NCBI RefSeq assembly: GCF_024753135.1
Contig: NZ_JANUGP010000004.1
Coordinates: forward strand, 1-64,000
Source of the DNA: Streptomyces pyxinicus
GTDB lineage: Bacteria > Actinomycetota > Actinomycetes > Streptomycetales > Streptomycetaceae
Reading direction: 5' to 3'
DNA length: 64,000 bases
Shown here in pieces: positions 18,907 to 29,291 of this stretch. The notes below the pieces were generated by a model. That model searched no databases, was not told the origin of the DNA, and was given only the letters and a program-made list of their open reading frames with translations. How positions within the stretch are numbered: the stretch's first letter is position 1; each line of letters starts with the position of its first letter. Made by a program: the position numbers and the translations under genes.

Positions 18907-20484
18907 TCAGAGCGCGTCGATCAGTGCGGCCGGGGCCGGGTTGTCGTCGCCCTCCGCCTTGGACGGCTGGGCGGGGCCGCTGCGCAGGGGGACCTCCTTG
19001 ACGAACACGGAGGCGACCAGGACCACGACCGCGATGGCCGCGCCGAGCAGGAACGCCGCGTGCACACCGGAGGTCACCGCGTGCTGGTACGCCTCACGCG
19101 CCACCGCCGGCAGCTTCTGCAGGCTCTTCGCGTCCAGCTGTGCCGACTTCTCCGTGATGCTCGCGCCCAGCGACCCGGCCCGCTCGGCCATGACGTCCTG
19201 GACTCGGTGGTTGAACAGCGCGCCCATGATGGCGACGCCGAAGGACGAGCCGAGCGTCCGGAACAGGGTCGCGGAGGAGGACGCGACACCCATGTCCTTC
19301 ATCTCGACGCTGTTCTGCGCGACCAGCATGGTGATCTGCATCAGGCAGCCCATGCCCGCGCCGAGCACCGCCATGTAGAGGCCGGAGGTCAACCGGGTCG
19401 TCTCCGTGTCCATCAGGGACAGCAGGTACAGGCCGACGATCATCAGCACACCGCCGGCGACCGGGAAGACCTTGTAGCGCCCGCTGTTCGTGGTGACCCG
19501 CCCGGCGACCATCGAGGTGACGAGCATCGCGCCGAGCATCGGCAGGAGCAGCAGACCCGAGTTGGTCGCGGAGGCACCCTGCACCGCCTGCTGGTACAGC
19601 GGCAGGAACAGCGTCGCACCGAACATCACGAAGCCGGTGATGAAGCCGATCACCGACATCAGGGTGAAGTTGCGGCTCTTGAAGATGTGCAGCGGCAGCA
19701 CCGGCTCGGCGGCCCTGGTCTGCCAGAACACGAACCCGACCAGCGCGGCCACGCCGATGCCGGTCAGCTCCATGATCCGCGCGGACGTCCAGGCGTACTC
19801 CGTGCCGCCCCATGTGGTGACCAGCACGATGGAGGTGATGCCGACCGTCAGCAGCAGCACACCGAGGTAGTCGATGCCCGCCTTGGACCGCTTCTTCGGC
19901 AGGTGCAGCACCGCGGTGACCAGCGCGAGCGCGACCGCGCCGAGCGGCAGGTTGATGTAGAAGGCCCAGCGCCAGCCCCAGTTGTCGGTGATCGTGCCGC
20001 CGACCAGCGGACCGCCGATCATCGCCAGCGCCATGACGCCGGCCATCATGCCCTGGTACTTGCCCCGCTCCCGCGGCGGCACCAGGTCACCGATGATCGC
20101 CATGACGCCGACCATCAGACCACCGGCGCCGAGGCCCTGCACGGCCCGGAACCCGATCAGCTGGCCCATGTCCTGGGCCATGCCGCTCAGCGCCGAACCG
20201 ATCAGGAAGATCACGATCGAGCTGAGGAAGGCGCCCTTGCGCCCGAACATGTCACCGATCTTGCCCCAGACCGGGGTGGAGGCCGCGGTGGCCAGGGTGT
20301 AGCCGGTGACCACCCAGGACAGGTGCTCCAGGCCGCCCAGCTCGCCCACGATGGTGGGCATCGCGGTACCGACGATCATGTTGTCCAGCATCGCGAGCAT
20401 CATCGCGATCATGAGCGCGAGCAGCACCACACGCACGCTCTTGGGCTGTTTGCCCGGTGCTTGGCTCTCGATTGTGTCCGCCAT
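18907..20484 (-). CDS. MFS drug exporter, DHA2 (14-helix) type
   Basis: A 525-residue proton-coupled antiporter of the EmrB/QacA group. About 14 hydrophobic helices can be traced, with motif A as GKIGDMFGRKGAF and motif C-like GPLVGGTITDNWGWRWAFYI. These exporters remove lipophilic drugs, dyes or biocides; the substrate cannot be read from sequence. An additional hydrophobic segment near the C terminus (AAFLLGAAIAVVVLVASVFV) completes the 14. The gene is divergent from a TetR regulator, and the promoter region carries a long inverted repeat that is almost certainly that regulator's operator, so drug-inducible expression is likely. Confidence 0.93.
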   Translation of the reverse strand: MADTIESQAPGKQPKSVRVVLLALMIAMMLAMLDNMIVGTAMPTIVGELGGLEHLSWVVTGYTLATAASTPVWGKIGDMFGRKGAFLSSIVIFLIGSALSGMAQDMGQLIGFRAVQGLGAGGLMVGVMAIIGDLVPPRERGKYQGMMAGVMALAMIGGPLVGGTITDNWGWRWAFYINLPLGAVALALVTAVLHLPKKRSKAGIDYLGVLLLTVGITSIVLVTTWGGTEYAWTSARIMELTGIGVAALVGFVFWQTRAAEPVLPLHIFKSRNFTLMSVIGFITGFVMFGATLFLPLYQQAVQGASATNSGLLLLPMLGAMLVTSMVAGRVTTNSGRYKVFPVAGGVLMIVGLYLLSLMDTETTRLTSGLYMAVLGAGMGCLMQITMLVAQNSVEMKDMGVASSSATLFRTLGSSFGVAIMGALFNHRVQDVMAERAGSLGASITEKSAQLDAKSLQKLPAVAREAYQHAVTSGVHAAFLLGAAIAVVVLVASVFVKEVPLRSGPAQPSKAEGDDNPAPAALIDAL

Positions 20485-20510
20485 CGTTCTTCCACTCCCC
20501 CTGCGGCCTA

Positions 20511-20580
20511 CTTACTTGCCGCCCGGCTAGTTCACTACACTGGGGAAGGTAGCCGGGTCACTAGCCGGGCGTCAAGTAAG
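20511..20580. promoter_or_regulatory. Divergent promoters with paired TetR operator arms
   Basis: Two 21-base arms (20511-20531 and 20560-20580) are inverted copies with one mismatch, reading CTTACTTG-x-CGCCCGGCTAGT. A minus-strand promoter fits TTGACG at 20570-20575 with a 17-base spacer to CTACCT at 20547-20552, serving the exporter. A plus-strand promoter may be TTACTT 20512-20517, 18-base spacer, TACACT 20536-20541, serving the regulator. Both -35 elements lie inside operator arms, so bound repressor would block both genes. Confidence 0.75.
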
Positions 20581-20608
20581 TTTCCGTGGGAGCACGAGGA
20601 GTACGAGG

Positions 20609-21208
20609 ATGGGCGGCACCATGGACGGCACCAAGCAGCAGCGCCGCGGCAACACCCGCCAGCGCATCCAGGACGTGGCCCTCGAACTCTTCGCGGAGCA
20701 GGGATACGAGAAGACGTCTCTGCGGGAGATCGCCGAGCGCCTCGACGTCACCAAGGCGGCCCTGTACTACCACTTCAAGACGAAGGAAGAGATCACCGTC
20801 AGCCTCTTCGAGGACCTGACGAAACCGCTGGAGAACCTGATCGAGTGGGGCCGCGGCCAGCCCGGCACCCTGGAGACCAAGCGGGAGATCCTGCGCCGCT
20901 ACAGCGAGGCGCTCAAGGACGCGCAGCCGCTCTTCCGCTTCATGCAGGAGAACCAGGCGACGGTCCGCGAACTGCGGATCGGCGACACCTTCAAGGACCG
21001 GGTGCGCGGCCTGCGGGACATCCTCATCGACACCGAGGCGCCCCTGGTGGAGCAGGTGCGCTGCTTCAGCGCGGTGTTCACGCTGCACGCCGGGATGTTC
21101 GTCATGGCGGACCTGGAAGACGACCCCGAGAAGCGGCGGGCAGCCGTTCTCGAGGTCGCCATGGATCTCGTCACGCAGGCGCACGAGAGCACCCACGGGA
21201 AGAGTTAG
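20609..21208 (+). CDS. TetR-family regulator of the adjacent exporter
   Basis: A 199-residue repressor. The N-terminal HTH is NTRQRIQDVALELFAEQGYE ... LDVTKAALYYHFKTKEEI, an unusually exact TetR signature. The helical C-terminal domain should bind the inducer. The first ATG, at 20609, is 28 bases downstream of the operator pair. Divergent placement from the MFS gene and a shared operator argue that it represses both. Its stop is one base from the stop of the convergent M23 peptidase gene. Confidence 0.92.
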   Translation: MGGTMDGTKQQRRGNTRQRIQDVALELFAEQGYEKTSLREIAERLDVTKAALYYHFKTKEEITVSLFEDLTKPLENLIEWGRGQPGTLETKREILRRYSEALKDAQPLFRFMQENQATVRELRIGDTFKDRVRGLRDILIDTEAPLVEQVRCFSAVFTLHAGMFVMADLEDDPEKRRAAVLEVAMDLVTQAHESTHGKS

Positions 21209-21209
21209 C

Positions 21210-21761
21210 TCAGACCTTCACGCCCTGGGCGCGCAGGAAGGTGACCGGGTTGATCGCCGAGCCGTAGTTCGCGGTCTTGCGGATCTCGAAGTGCAGGTGC
21301 GGGCCGGTCGAGTTGCCGGTGGAGCCGGACAGGGCGATGTGCTGGCCGGTCTTCACGATCTGGCCGACCTTGACGTCGATCCGGGACAGGTGCGCGTACT
21401 GCGAGTAGGTGCCGTCGCCGTGCTTGATGACGATGGCGTTGCCGTACGCGGGGCCGTCACCGGCACCGTTGGGGCCGGCCTTGACGACGGTGCCGCCGTG
21501 GGCGGCGAGGACCTCGGTGCCGGTCGGGACGGCGAAGTCCTGGCCGCTGTGCTTGGCGACCCAGTGGCTGCCGGACTGCATGAAGCTGGCCGAGAGGGTG
21601 TACTTCTTCACCGGGTCGACCCAGGCGTTGGCGGAGGGCGCCGCGGCGCTCGCGACCCCGGTCCCCAGCACGGCCGTGGCGCCGATGCCGGCAGCCAGGA
21701 CGGCCACGCGGTTGCGGAGCGAGGACGTACGGGAAGAACGGGACGTGACGCGCTGGAACAT
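21210..21761 (-). CDS. Secreted M23 (LytM-type) peptidase
   Basis: A 183-residue secreted protein. The Sec signal peptide is RNRVAVLAAGIGATAVLGTG with likely cleavage after ASAAA. The M23 zinc domain follows with HSGQDFAVPTGTEV (first His and Asp ligands) and GPHLHFEIR (HxH ligand pair). Such enzymes cut cross-links of peptidoglycan, or act as regulators if inactive; here all ligands look intact. Lacking LysM or other targeting domains, it is a minimal single-domain type. The ATG at 21761 is chosen because it gives a proper signal peptide. It has a long intergenic leader; control by a wall-stress or c-di-AMP input is possible but not shown. Confidence 0.9.
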   Translation of the reverse strand: MFQRVTSRSSRTSSLRNRVAVLAAGIGATAVLGTGVASAAAPSANAWVDPVKKYTLSASFMQSGSHWVAKHSGQDFAVPTGTEVLAAHGGTVVKAGPNGAGDGPAYGNAIVIKHGDGTYSQYAHLSRIDVKVGQIVKTGQHIALSGSTGNSTGPHLHFEIRKTANYGSAINPVTFLRAQGVKV

Positions 21762-22194
21762 CGATACCTCGTCAGTTCGGGGACGTTTCGACCACCCGGC
21801 GCACAATCGTTCGCCGCAGCGGCTCATCCTTGGTAACCGAGCACCCGGCCCATCCCAAAACGCCCCATCTACGGCGATCCGTAGTAGGTGACCGCAAAAC
21901 CAACGACCTCTTGACAGGTCCCCCGCTCACCCGGCACCACCCCTGACGACGTCGTTCTTTCACGTCGGATTCCGGGGTGAAAGTCCCATTTATTCGGCAG
22001 ACCCTTTTCACTATTCCGGGTAGTACCGGACATTTCGCCTGTAAGCCATGTCACCGGGGCCCTGTCCGACGATCACAGAAATGTGACCCGCACCTCTAGG
22101 CGCCTACCGCCCGGTAACCCTACGGTTCCTTTCGCGCCACCCTCGCAGCAGAACATGCACCTGACATTCAGGCACGTGAGAGGACCCCACCCCC
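21762..22194. other. 433-base intergenic region between divergent M23 and HAD genes
   Basis: No gene is seen. Base composition is less GC-rich than in the flanking genes. It holds a CTACGG-CGAT-CCGTAG hairpin (21869-21884), a GACCT/AGGTC stem with TTGACA at 21911, and GAGCGGGGGACC on the minus strand near 21918-21929. It must contain both promoters. The length leaves room for a structured 5' leader on the peptidase mRNA. Confidence 0.55.
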
Positions 22195-22830
22195 ATGACC
22201 CCACGCCCCTGGGCGCGCCGCGTCTGCGTCACCACGGTCTCCGTCGCCGCCCTGGCCGCCCTGGCCGTACCGGCCGAGGCCGCGACGACGAGCACCGCCA
22301 CGAGCGCCACGAGCAGCTCGGCGGCCGCCGCCGCGAAGGTGGACCGCGCCACCTGGCAGCGGGACTGCCAGGCCGTGATGGACCAGGCCCTGCCGTACCT
22401 GAAGGACCGCATCGCCGCCGCCCGGCCCGGCGAGAAGCAGGCGATCGTCTTCGACATCGACAACACCACGCTGGAGACCGACTTCGGCTTCAGCTTCCCG
22501 CAGCCGGCCAACCAGCCGGTGCTGGACGTCGCCCGCTACGCCCAGGAGCACGGCGTCCGGCTGTTCTTCGTGACCGCCCGCCCGGGCATCCTCTCCTGGC
22601 CCACCGAGTACAACCTCGAACACGACGGCTACGACGTCTCCGGGCTGTACGTCCGCGGCCTGCTCGACCTCTTCAAGGATGTCGCCGCCTACAAGACCGC
22701 GCAGCGCGCCGACATCGAGAACAAGGGCTACGAGATCATCGCAAACATCGGCAACAGCGCCACCGACCTCTCGGGCGGCCACGCCGAGAAGACGTACAAG
22801 CTGCCGGACTACGACGGACAGCTCTCGTAG
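22195..22830 (+). CDS. Secreted HAD-family acid phosphatase
   Basis: A 211-residue exported protein. The signal peptide (residues about 1-30, ending PAEAATT) is followed by the HAD core: motif I is IVFDIDNTTLETDFG, in which both Asp residues of DxDN are present, and a motif II Thr is in FFVTARPG. It resembles class B/plant-type acid phosphatases (HAD subfamily IIIB), which release phosphate from organic esters outside the cell. GAGAGGA precedes the ATG. A 20-pair terminator follows. Phosphate-dependent control is plausible, but no PHO box is obvious. Confidence 0.88.
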   Translation: MTPRPWARRVCVTTVSVAALAALAVPAEAATTSTATSATSSSAAAAAKVDRATWQRDCQAVMDQALPYLKDRIAAARPGEKQAIVFDIDNTTLETDFGFSFPQPANQPVLDVARYAQEHGVRLFFVTARPGILSWPTEYNLEHDGYDVSGLYVRGLLDLFKDVAAYKTAQRADIENKGYEIIANIGNSATDLSGGHAEKTYKLPDYDGQLS

Positions 22831-22845
22831 GGCGCGCCCAGGGGC

Positions 22846-22889
22846 ATGAGAGAGGGGCCGGTGCCCGAAGGCACCGGCCCCTCTCTCAT
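22846..22889. terminator. 20-bp perfect hairpin with CGAA loop
   Basis: Arms 22846-22865 and 22870-22889 are perfect complements around a stable CGAA tetraloop. It lies between the convergent HAD phosphatase and clpC genes and should stop transcription from both sides. It is the strongest hairpin I found in the window. Confidence 0.9.
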
Positions 22890-22909
22890 GGCCGCTACGG
22901 CCGTGACGC

Positions 22910-25435
<2,526 letters not shown>

Positions 25436-25865
25436 CGTTAATCGCTCCTCAGAGCGGTCAGGCAGTGGGGGGAACTTCCCCTCCCTGTCCTTCCGCAGCT
25501 TAGTCCCGCAAGCGGGGACCGCTCATTCCAACTGCCGACACCGTCGATGGCCTCCTGACCCCGAACGCCGACATCTGCTCCAACCCGATGGTGCGAGACG
25601 ATGTTCCCGCAGGCCAGGCAGTTACCCCAGTCGCCACTACGCCGATGGCGAACGTGAGACCGCCCGTACCGCGCGTCGCCCCCTCCCACTAGGCATGTCT
25701 TACCCGCCGGGACGGACACTCCATGCGGCGCACCCCTGTTCCCTCCGCTATGGGCGAACAACCTCGCGCCTCCCCCGCGCCCCGCACGCTCCCCGGTGCC
25801 GCACTCTGAGTGTTCGACACGGCGCCCAGCGTAACCCGTGGGCCGCTTCGGCGGTTGCGCTTGGC
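25436..25865. promoter_or_regulatory. 430-base region between divergent clpC and SCO3374-like gene
   Basis: No gene is supported here. It carries the clpC promoter and leader on the minus strand, including the ClgR-type box at 25640-25653. The arms GGGGAACTTCCCC near 25470 form a short palindrome. Nothing else clear is seen. Confidence 0.55.
25640..25653 (-). promoter_or_regulatory. Probable ClgR-binding site upstream of clpC
   Basis: On the minus strand the bases read GTTCGC-CATCG-GCG, an exact match to the GTTCGC-N5-GCG box described for ClgR, the activator of clp and lon genes in Streptomyces. It lies about 205 bases upstream of the clpC start and points toward that gene. Confidence 0.65.
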
Positions 25866-26528
25866 ATGGCTGCCCCGGCCCCTCTGCCGCCCTCCGGAGC
25901 GAGGACACCGACCTCACCTGTCCCCCCTCCCCGGCGGCCCCGCGAAGCGCGACCGGAATCATCCTTCTCATCCCCCGCGGATCCGGAGAGCCGGGCCCGC
26001 CACTGGTACGAGAACGATCTGGGGTGGCCGACCGTGCCCGGACGGCCGCTGCGGCTGCGCACCGGCGTGCGGTTCGACGTCCTGGACGTACCGGCCGAGG
26101 CGGGGGCGGGCGCGCTGCGGCATCTCGCGCCTCACTCCCCGGTGGCCCTGCGGGGCGACCGGATGCGGCTGCTGGTGGCCGCGGGCAGCGCGGAGGAGGT
26201 GCCGGGGCTGCTGGAGTGGCTGGAATGGGGCGCCGTCGCGCTGGATCTGCGGGCGCTCGGGGCGGGCGGCAGCGTGACCGCGCCGGCACCGGCCCTCCTG
26301 GGTCCCGGGTCCGTACCGGGGGCCGCCGTGTGGCTGCGGCCCCCCGGCCCGGGAAGCGAGGCCGGAGCCTCGCTGCCGGCACTGCCGGCCATGGGGCGCG
26401 AGCGGAGCGCCCCCGATCTCGTACGACTGCTGGACACGGTGGCAGCGCACTGTCACCGCGTCCGGCTGCGGCGCGTCGGCGCCGGAGCGTCGGGGGGCCG
26501 GCGTCACCGGCCCTCGTCGTTCTCGTAG
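25866..26528 (+). CDS. SCO3374-family conserved protein
   Basis: About 220 residues from ATG 25866. The first 45 residues are Pro/Arg-rich and probably disordered; the rest (RARHWYENDLGWPTVPGRPL onwards) has the feel of the N-terminal part of bifunctional primase/polymerase-type proteins, in which such WHP/WPTVP segments occur. No catalytic motif is evident. It sits between clpC and lsr2, a placement that is constant in Streptomyces. Function is unknown. The low-complexity N terminus leaves the exact start uncertain. Confidence 0.7.
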   Translation: MAAPAPLPPSGARTPTSPVPPPRRPREARPESSFSSPADPESRARHWYENDLGWPTVPGRPLRLRTGVRFDVLDVPAEAGAGALRHLAPHSPVALRGDRMRLLVAAGSAEEVPGLLEWLEWGAVALDLRALGAGGSVTAPAPALLGPGSVPGAAVWLRPPGPGSEAGASLPALPAMGRERSAPDLVRLLDTVAAHCHRVRLRRVGAGASGGRRHRPSSFS

Positions 26529-26554
26529 GCGGCCTTCGCGAAACCGGCCCGGAA

Positions 26555-26890
26555 TCAGCCGTTGGCCTTCTCGTAGGCCTCGCGGATGGACGCGGGAACA
26601 CGGCCGCGGTCGTTGACCTCGTAACCGTTTTCCTTCGCCCAGGCGCGGATCGCCGCGGTGTCCTGGTTGCCGCCGGAAGCGGCGCGCGCCTTTGTGCGAC
26701 CGCCGGAGGCACGGCCCCCGGTGCGACGACCACCCTTCACATAGGGGTCGAGAAGGCCGCGCAGCTTGTCCGCATTGGCGGTCGTGAGATCGATCTCGAA
26801 CGTCTTGCCGTCCAGCGCGAACGTCACGGTCTCGTCAGCCTCGCCGCCGTCGAGGTCGTCGACAAGAAGGACCTGAACCTTCTGTGCCAC
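26555..26890 (-). CDS. lsr2: Nucleoid-associated silencer Lsr2
   Basis: A 111-residue protein that bridges AT-rich DNA and silences foreign and specialised-metabolite genes. The dimerisation domain (KVQVLLVDDLDGGEADETVT) is followed by a basic linker (GGRRTGGRASGGRTKAR) and a DNA-binding domain with the AT-hook-like RGR in NDRGRVPASIREAY. The GTG at 26890 follows AAAGGAA at a good distance; the upstream in-frame ATG gives a non-family N terminus. Its promoter region is itself less GC-rich and has a palindrome inside the spacer, suggesting autoregulation. Confidence 0.97.
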   Translation of the reverse strand: MAQKVQVLLVDDLDGGEADETVTFALDGKTFEIDLTTANADKLRGLLDPYVKGGRRTGGRASGGRTKARAASGGNQDTAAIRAWAKENGYEVNDRGRVPASIREAYEKANG

Positions 26891-26956
26891 CGCAATTCCT
26901 TTCATCGATAACGTTGAGGTTGGGGGGTGTGCGGCGTCCGCCGTTTCGCCGCCCCT

Positions 26957-26985
26957 GTTATATGCAGTACTGCAGTACGTCGGAA
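26957..26985 (-). promoter_or_regulatory. Probable lsr2 promoter with palindromic spacer
   Basis: On the minus strand TTCCGA (26980-26985) and TATAAC (26957-26962) are 17 bases apart. The spacer holds the perfect 12-base palindrome GTACTGCAGTAC (26967-26978), which is also a tandem duplication of TGCAGTAC (26963-26978). The -10 match is good, the -35 match is weak. The rest of the 203-base gap upstream of lsr2 is relatively A+T-rich. Confidence 0.6.
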
Positions 26986-27093
26986 AGCAAACCGCTTTTG
27001 CCGGAAAAACACAAACCCCTGGGAGGAACCCGGTGGACCGCCCCCGTCCGGAAACATGCGCGTTTCGGACATAGGGCACCTGGGCAATGACGA

Positions 27094-27627
27094 TCACAGA
27101 TGCAGAAGCATCCGGCTGTTGCCCAAGGTGTTCGGTTTCACTCGTTCGAGACCGAGGAACTCCGCGACGCCCTCGTCATAGGAACGCAACAGCTCCGCGT
27201 ACACATCGGTGTCGACCGGTGTCTCCCCGATCTCCACGAAGCCGTGCTTGCCGAAGAAGTCGACTTCGAAGGTCAGGCAGAAAACCCGGCGAACACCGAG
27301 CCGGCGCGCGGTCTGCAGCAACTTCTCCAGTACGCGATGGCCGACGCCGGCGCCCTTGAGGCCGGGCTTCACCGCCAGCGTGCGGACTTCCGCGAGGTCC
27401 TCCCACATGACGTGCAGCGCGCCGCAGCCGACCACCTCGGCGTTGTCGTCGCGTTCCGCGACCCAGAACTCCTGGATGTCCTCGTAAAGCGTGACGGTGG
27501 CTTTGTCGAGCAGGATGCGGTCACGGGCGTAGGCGTCGAGCAGGTCGCGAACGGCGGGGACATCGCTGGTCCGGGCCCGGCGGACGGTGACGGCTTTTGC
27601 GGGGACTTCGGGACGCATCGCTGACAT
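27094..27627 (-). CDS. argA: Amino-acid N-acetyltransferase (NAGS-type GNAT)
   Basis: A 177-residue single-domain GNAT enzyme. The acetyl-CoA loop is PGLKGAGVGHRVLE and the C terminus has the signature KPNTLGNSRMLL, which I recognise from the short actinobacterial glutamate acetyltransferase (Rv2747-like ArgA). It makes N-acetylglutamate, the first step of arginine synthesis, from glutamate and acetyl-CoA; it lacks the kinase-like domain of E. coli ArgA. Start ATG 27627, or ATG 27618. It begins ten bases after the stop of the BlaI-type regulator, on the same strand, so the two may be co-transcribed. No other arg genes are nearby. Confidence 0.88.
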   Translation of the reverse strand: MSAMRPEVPAKAVTVRRARTSDVPAVRDLLDAYARDRILLDKATVTLYEDIQEFWVAERDDNAEVVGCGALHVMWEDLAEVRTLAVKPGLKGAGVGHRVLEKLLQTARRLGVRRVFCLTFEVDFFGKHGFVEIGETPVDTDVYAELLRSYDEGVAEFLGLERVKPNTLGNSRMLLHL

Positions 27628-27636
27628 GAGCGGACG

Positions 27637-28101
27637 CTATCGCCCGGTGCCGTCCTCTGCCGAGCCGGGGTTCTCCTCTTCCCGTGCCTCTTCCGGCGGC
27701 TCTTCCCGCACCGCGGGGGCTTGTGGGGGTTCCCGGGTTTCCGGTCCCTGGACGATGCGTACGGCGTCCCTGAGGGCCTCTCGCTGTTCCTCGCTCATCA
27801 TCCCGAAGAAGGCGACGAGAGCGGCGGCCGGGTTGTCGCTCTGCGACCAGGCGTCGTTCATCAGGGCGGCGGCGTACGCGGCACGCGTGGAGACGGCCTC
27901 ATATCGATAGGCCCGGCCTTCGGCCTCGCGGCGCACCCAGCCCTTCTGATGGAGATTGTCCAAAACGGTCATCACGGTGGTGTACGCGATGGAGCGTTCC
28001 TGCTGGAGGTCTTCCAGGACTTCTCGAACGGTCACCGGGCGGTTCCACTTCCACACCCGCGTCATGACCGCGTCTTCGAGTTCTCCCAATGGGCGAGGCA
28101 C
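27637..28101 (-). CDS. BlaI/MecI-family transcriptional regulator
   Basis: A 154-residue protein with the winged-helix fold of BlaI/MecI/CopY repressors: LGELEDAVMTRVWKW, VREVLEDLQQERSIAYTTVM and LHQKGWVRREAEGRAYRYE are the family's three conserved blocks. The dimerisation helices follow, then a Pro/Glu-rich tail. These repressors are normally released by proteolysis through a BlaR1-type M56 peptidase; none is adjacent. The start is GTG 28101. It is upstream of argA. Targets are unknown; its own promoter in the 130-base gap before it is a guess. Confidence 0.9.
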   Translation of the reverse strand: MPRPLGELEDAVMTRVWKWNRPVTVREVLEDLQQERSIAYTTVMTVLDNLHQKGWVRREAEGRAYRYEAVSTRAAYAAALMNDAWSQSDNPAAALVAFFGMMSEEQREALRDAVRIVQGPETREPPQAPAVREEPPEEAREEENPGSAEDGTGR

Positions 28102-28231
28102 AGCTCAGAACAATAGTGGGAGATCCCGGCAATGACCTGCCGGACGTGCGCCAACCCGACGAATACCAACAAAAAGGGCGCGGGTGGTGCGCGTGCACCG
28201 ACCTCGCGCCCCCGTGCGGTACCGGCCTGCC

Positions 28232-28414
28232 TCAGGCCTTGCCGCCGCCGGCGGAGGGCTGACGCGCGCCCTCGGCGCGGGCGAGCGCGGCGTCGACCGC
28301 CGCGTCCTCCTTGGCCTTGGCGGCACCGCCCTGGGTCTTCACGATCACCCTGACCACACCGATGAACAACGCGGCCATGACGACCGGGGGCACGAGCGCG
28401 GAGACGTATTCCAT
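28232..28414 (-). CDS. Small single-helix membrane protein
   Basis: A 60-residue protein with one membrane helix (VSALVPPVVMAALFIGVVRV) and an Ala-rich, charged cytoplasmic tail. The start ATG at 28414 and its repeated placement near blaI and lsr2 in Streptomyces suggest a real gene. Function is unknown. A weak, short helical tail could allow partner binding. Confidence 0.7.
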   Translation of the reverse strand: MEYVSALVPPVVMAALFIGVVRVIVKTQGGAAKAKEDAAVDAALARAEGARQPSAGGGKA

Positions 28415-28515
28415 GACACCAGAGTAGCCACGGGGGGACGGGCGAAAGGGGCGGGGGCGGGGAGGTGCGGGGGTGGTGTGGGTGCGGGACGACCGCGCCG
28501 GGGATGCCCGCGGGG

Positions 28516-29181
28516 TCAGCCGGCGGCCAGTTCGCGGGTGGCGGTCGGTTCCGAGGGGGGCGTGGGCTTGCGGCGGGGGAAGACCTCGCCCGGTGTCGGG
28601 ATGGGCCGCTTCGGTGCCTCGGGTTCCGTGGCCGGCTTCGGCGGGGTCGCCGGCTTCGGGGCGGGCGGCTTCTGGCCCGGCTTGGGCGGTTCCTCGGCCT
28701 GGCGCGCCCCGGCCCCGCCCCGGAGCGCCAGCAGCCGGGTGCGGGAGGGCGGTACGGCCGGCGCCGGCACCTTGCGGGCGCCCTGGGCGAACCGGGCCCG
28801 TACGTCCTGCTCGGCAAGCTCCTGGCACCGGTCGAGCAGCGCGGCGGCCACCCGGTTGCCGCGCAGGGCCCGCAGTGCCGCGAGGTCGTCCGCCGTAGGC
28901 CGGTGTCCCGCGCCCAGCGCCTCCTCCAGGAGGGCGAGGTACCCGGCGGCCGTACCCGGCAGCGCGGCGCGATAGCGACCCAGGTCGGCCACCAGGAAGG
29001 CGCGCAGCCTCGCGCTCTCGCTCATCGCCTCGTCGAGGGACTCGGCGAGGCGGAAGCAGTCCTGGACGTCCTCGGCGGACGCTTGGCCGGGGTGAAGGGC
29101 GAGGGCGAGGGCACGGCGGAGCACACGCAGCTCCTCCGCACCGAACGCCATGCCGCCGCGGGATCCGTATGGCGTGGGCAT
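28516..29181 (-). CDS. Conserved protein with Pro-rich C-terminal half
   Basis: A 221-residue protein. The first 130 residues are helical and rich in Leu and Ala (AEELRVLRRALALALHPGQA, DLGRYRAALPGTAAGYLALL), and the second half is a Pro/Lys/Ala tail that should be disordered. No membrane segment, signal peptide or known catalytic motif is seen. It is upstream of the small membrane protein with a 101-base gap. I cannot assign a function. Confidence 0.75.
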   Translation of the reverse strand: MPTPYGSRGGMAFGAEELRVLRRALALALHPGQASAEDVQDCFRLAESLDEAMSESARLRAFLVADLGRYRAALPGTAAGYLALLEEALGAGHRPTADDLAALRALRGNRVAAALLDRCQELAEQDVRARFAQGARKVPAPAVPPSRTRLLALRGGAGARQAEEPPKPGQKPPAPKPATPPKPATEPEAPKRPIPTPGEVFPRRKPTPPSEPTATRELAAG

Positions 29182-29291
29182 GCGGCGACGCTATCGCTAA
29201 TCAGACAAAAGCGGCGGATCGGGATCAAGGGGTACCGCGTGTCGCTCCCGGGTTTCCCCCGACCGGCGCCCACCCCGACCCGCCGGTCACC

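Noticed and set aside
21762..22100. Possible ydaO-type c-di-AMP riboswitch before the M23 peptidase
   Set aside because: Only the GAGCGGGGGACC piece matches. The GGGGTGAA element and the highly conserved CCGAA..CAGCTAAC core are not found in the right order on the minus strand or on the plus strand.
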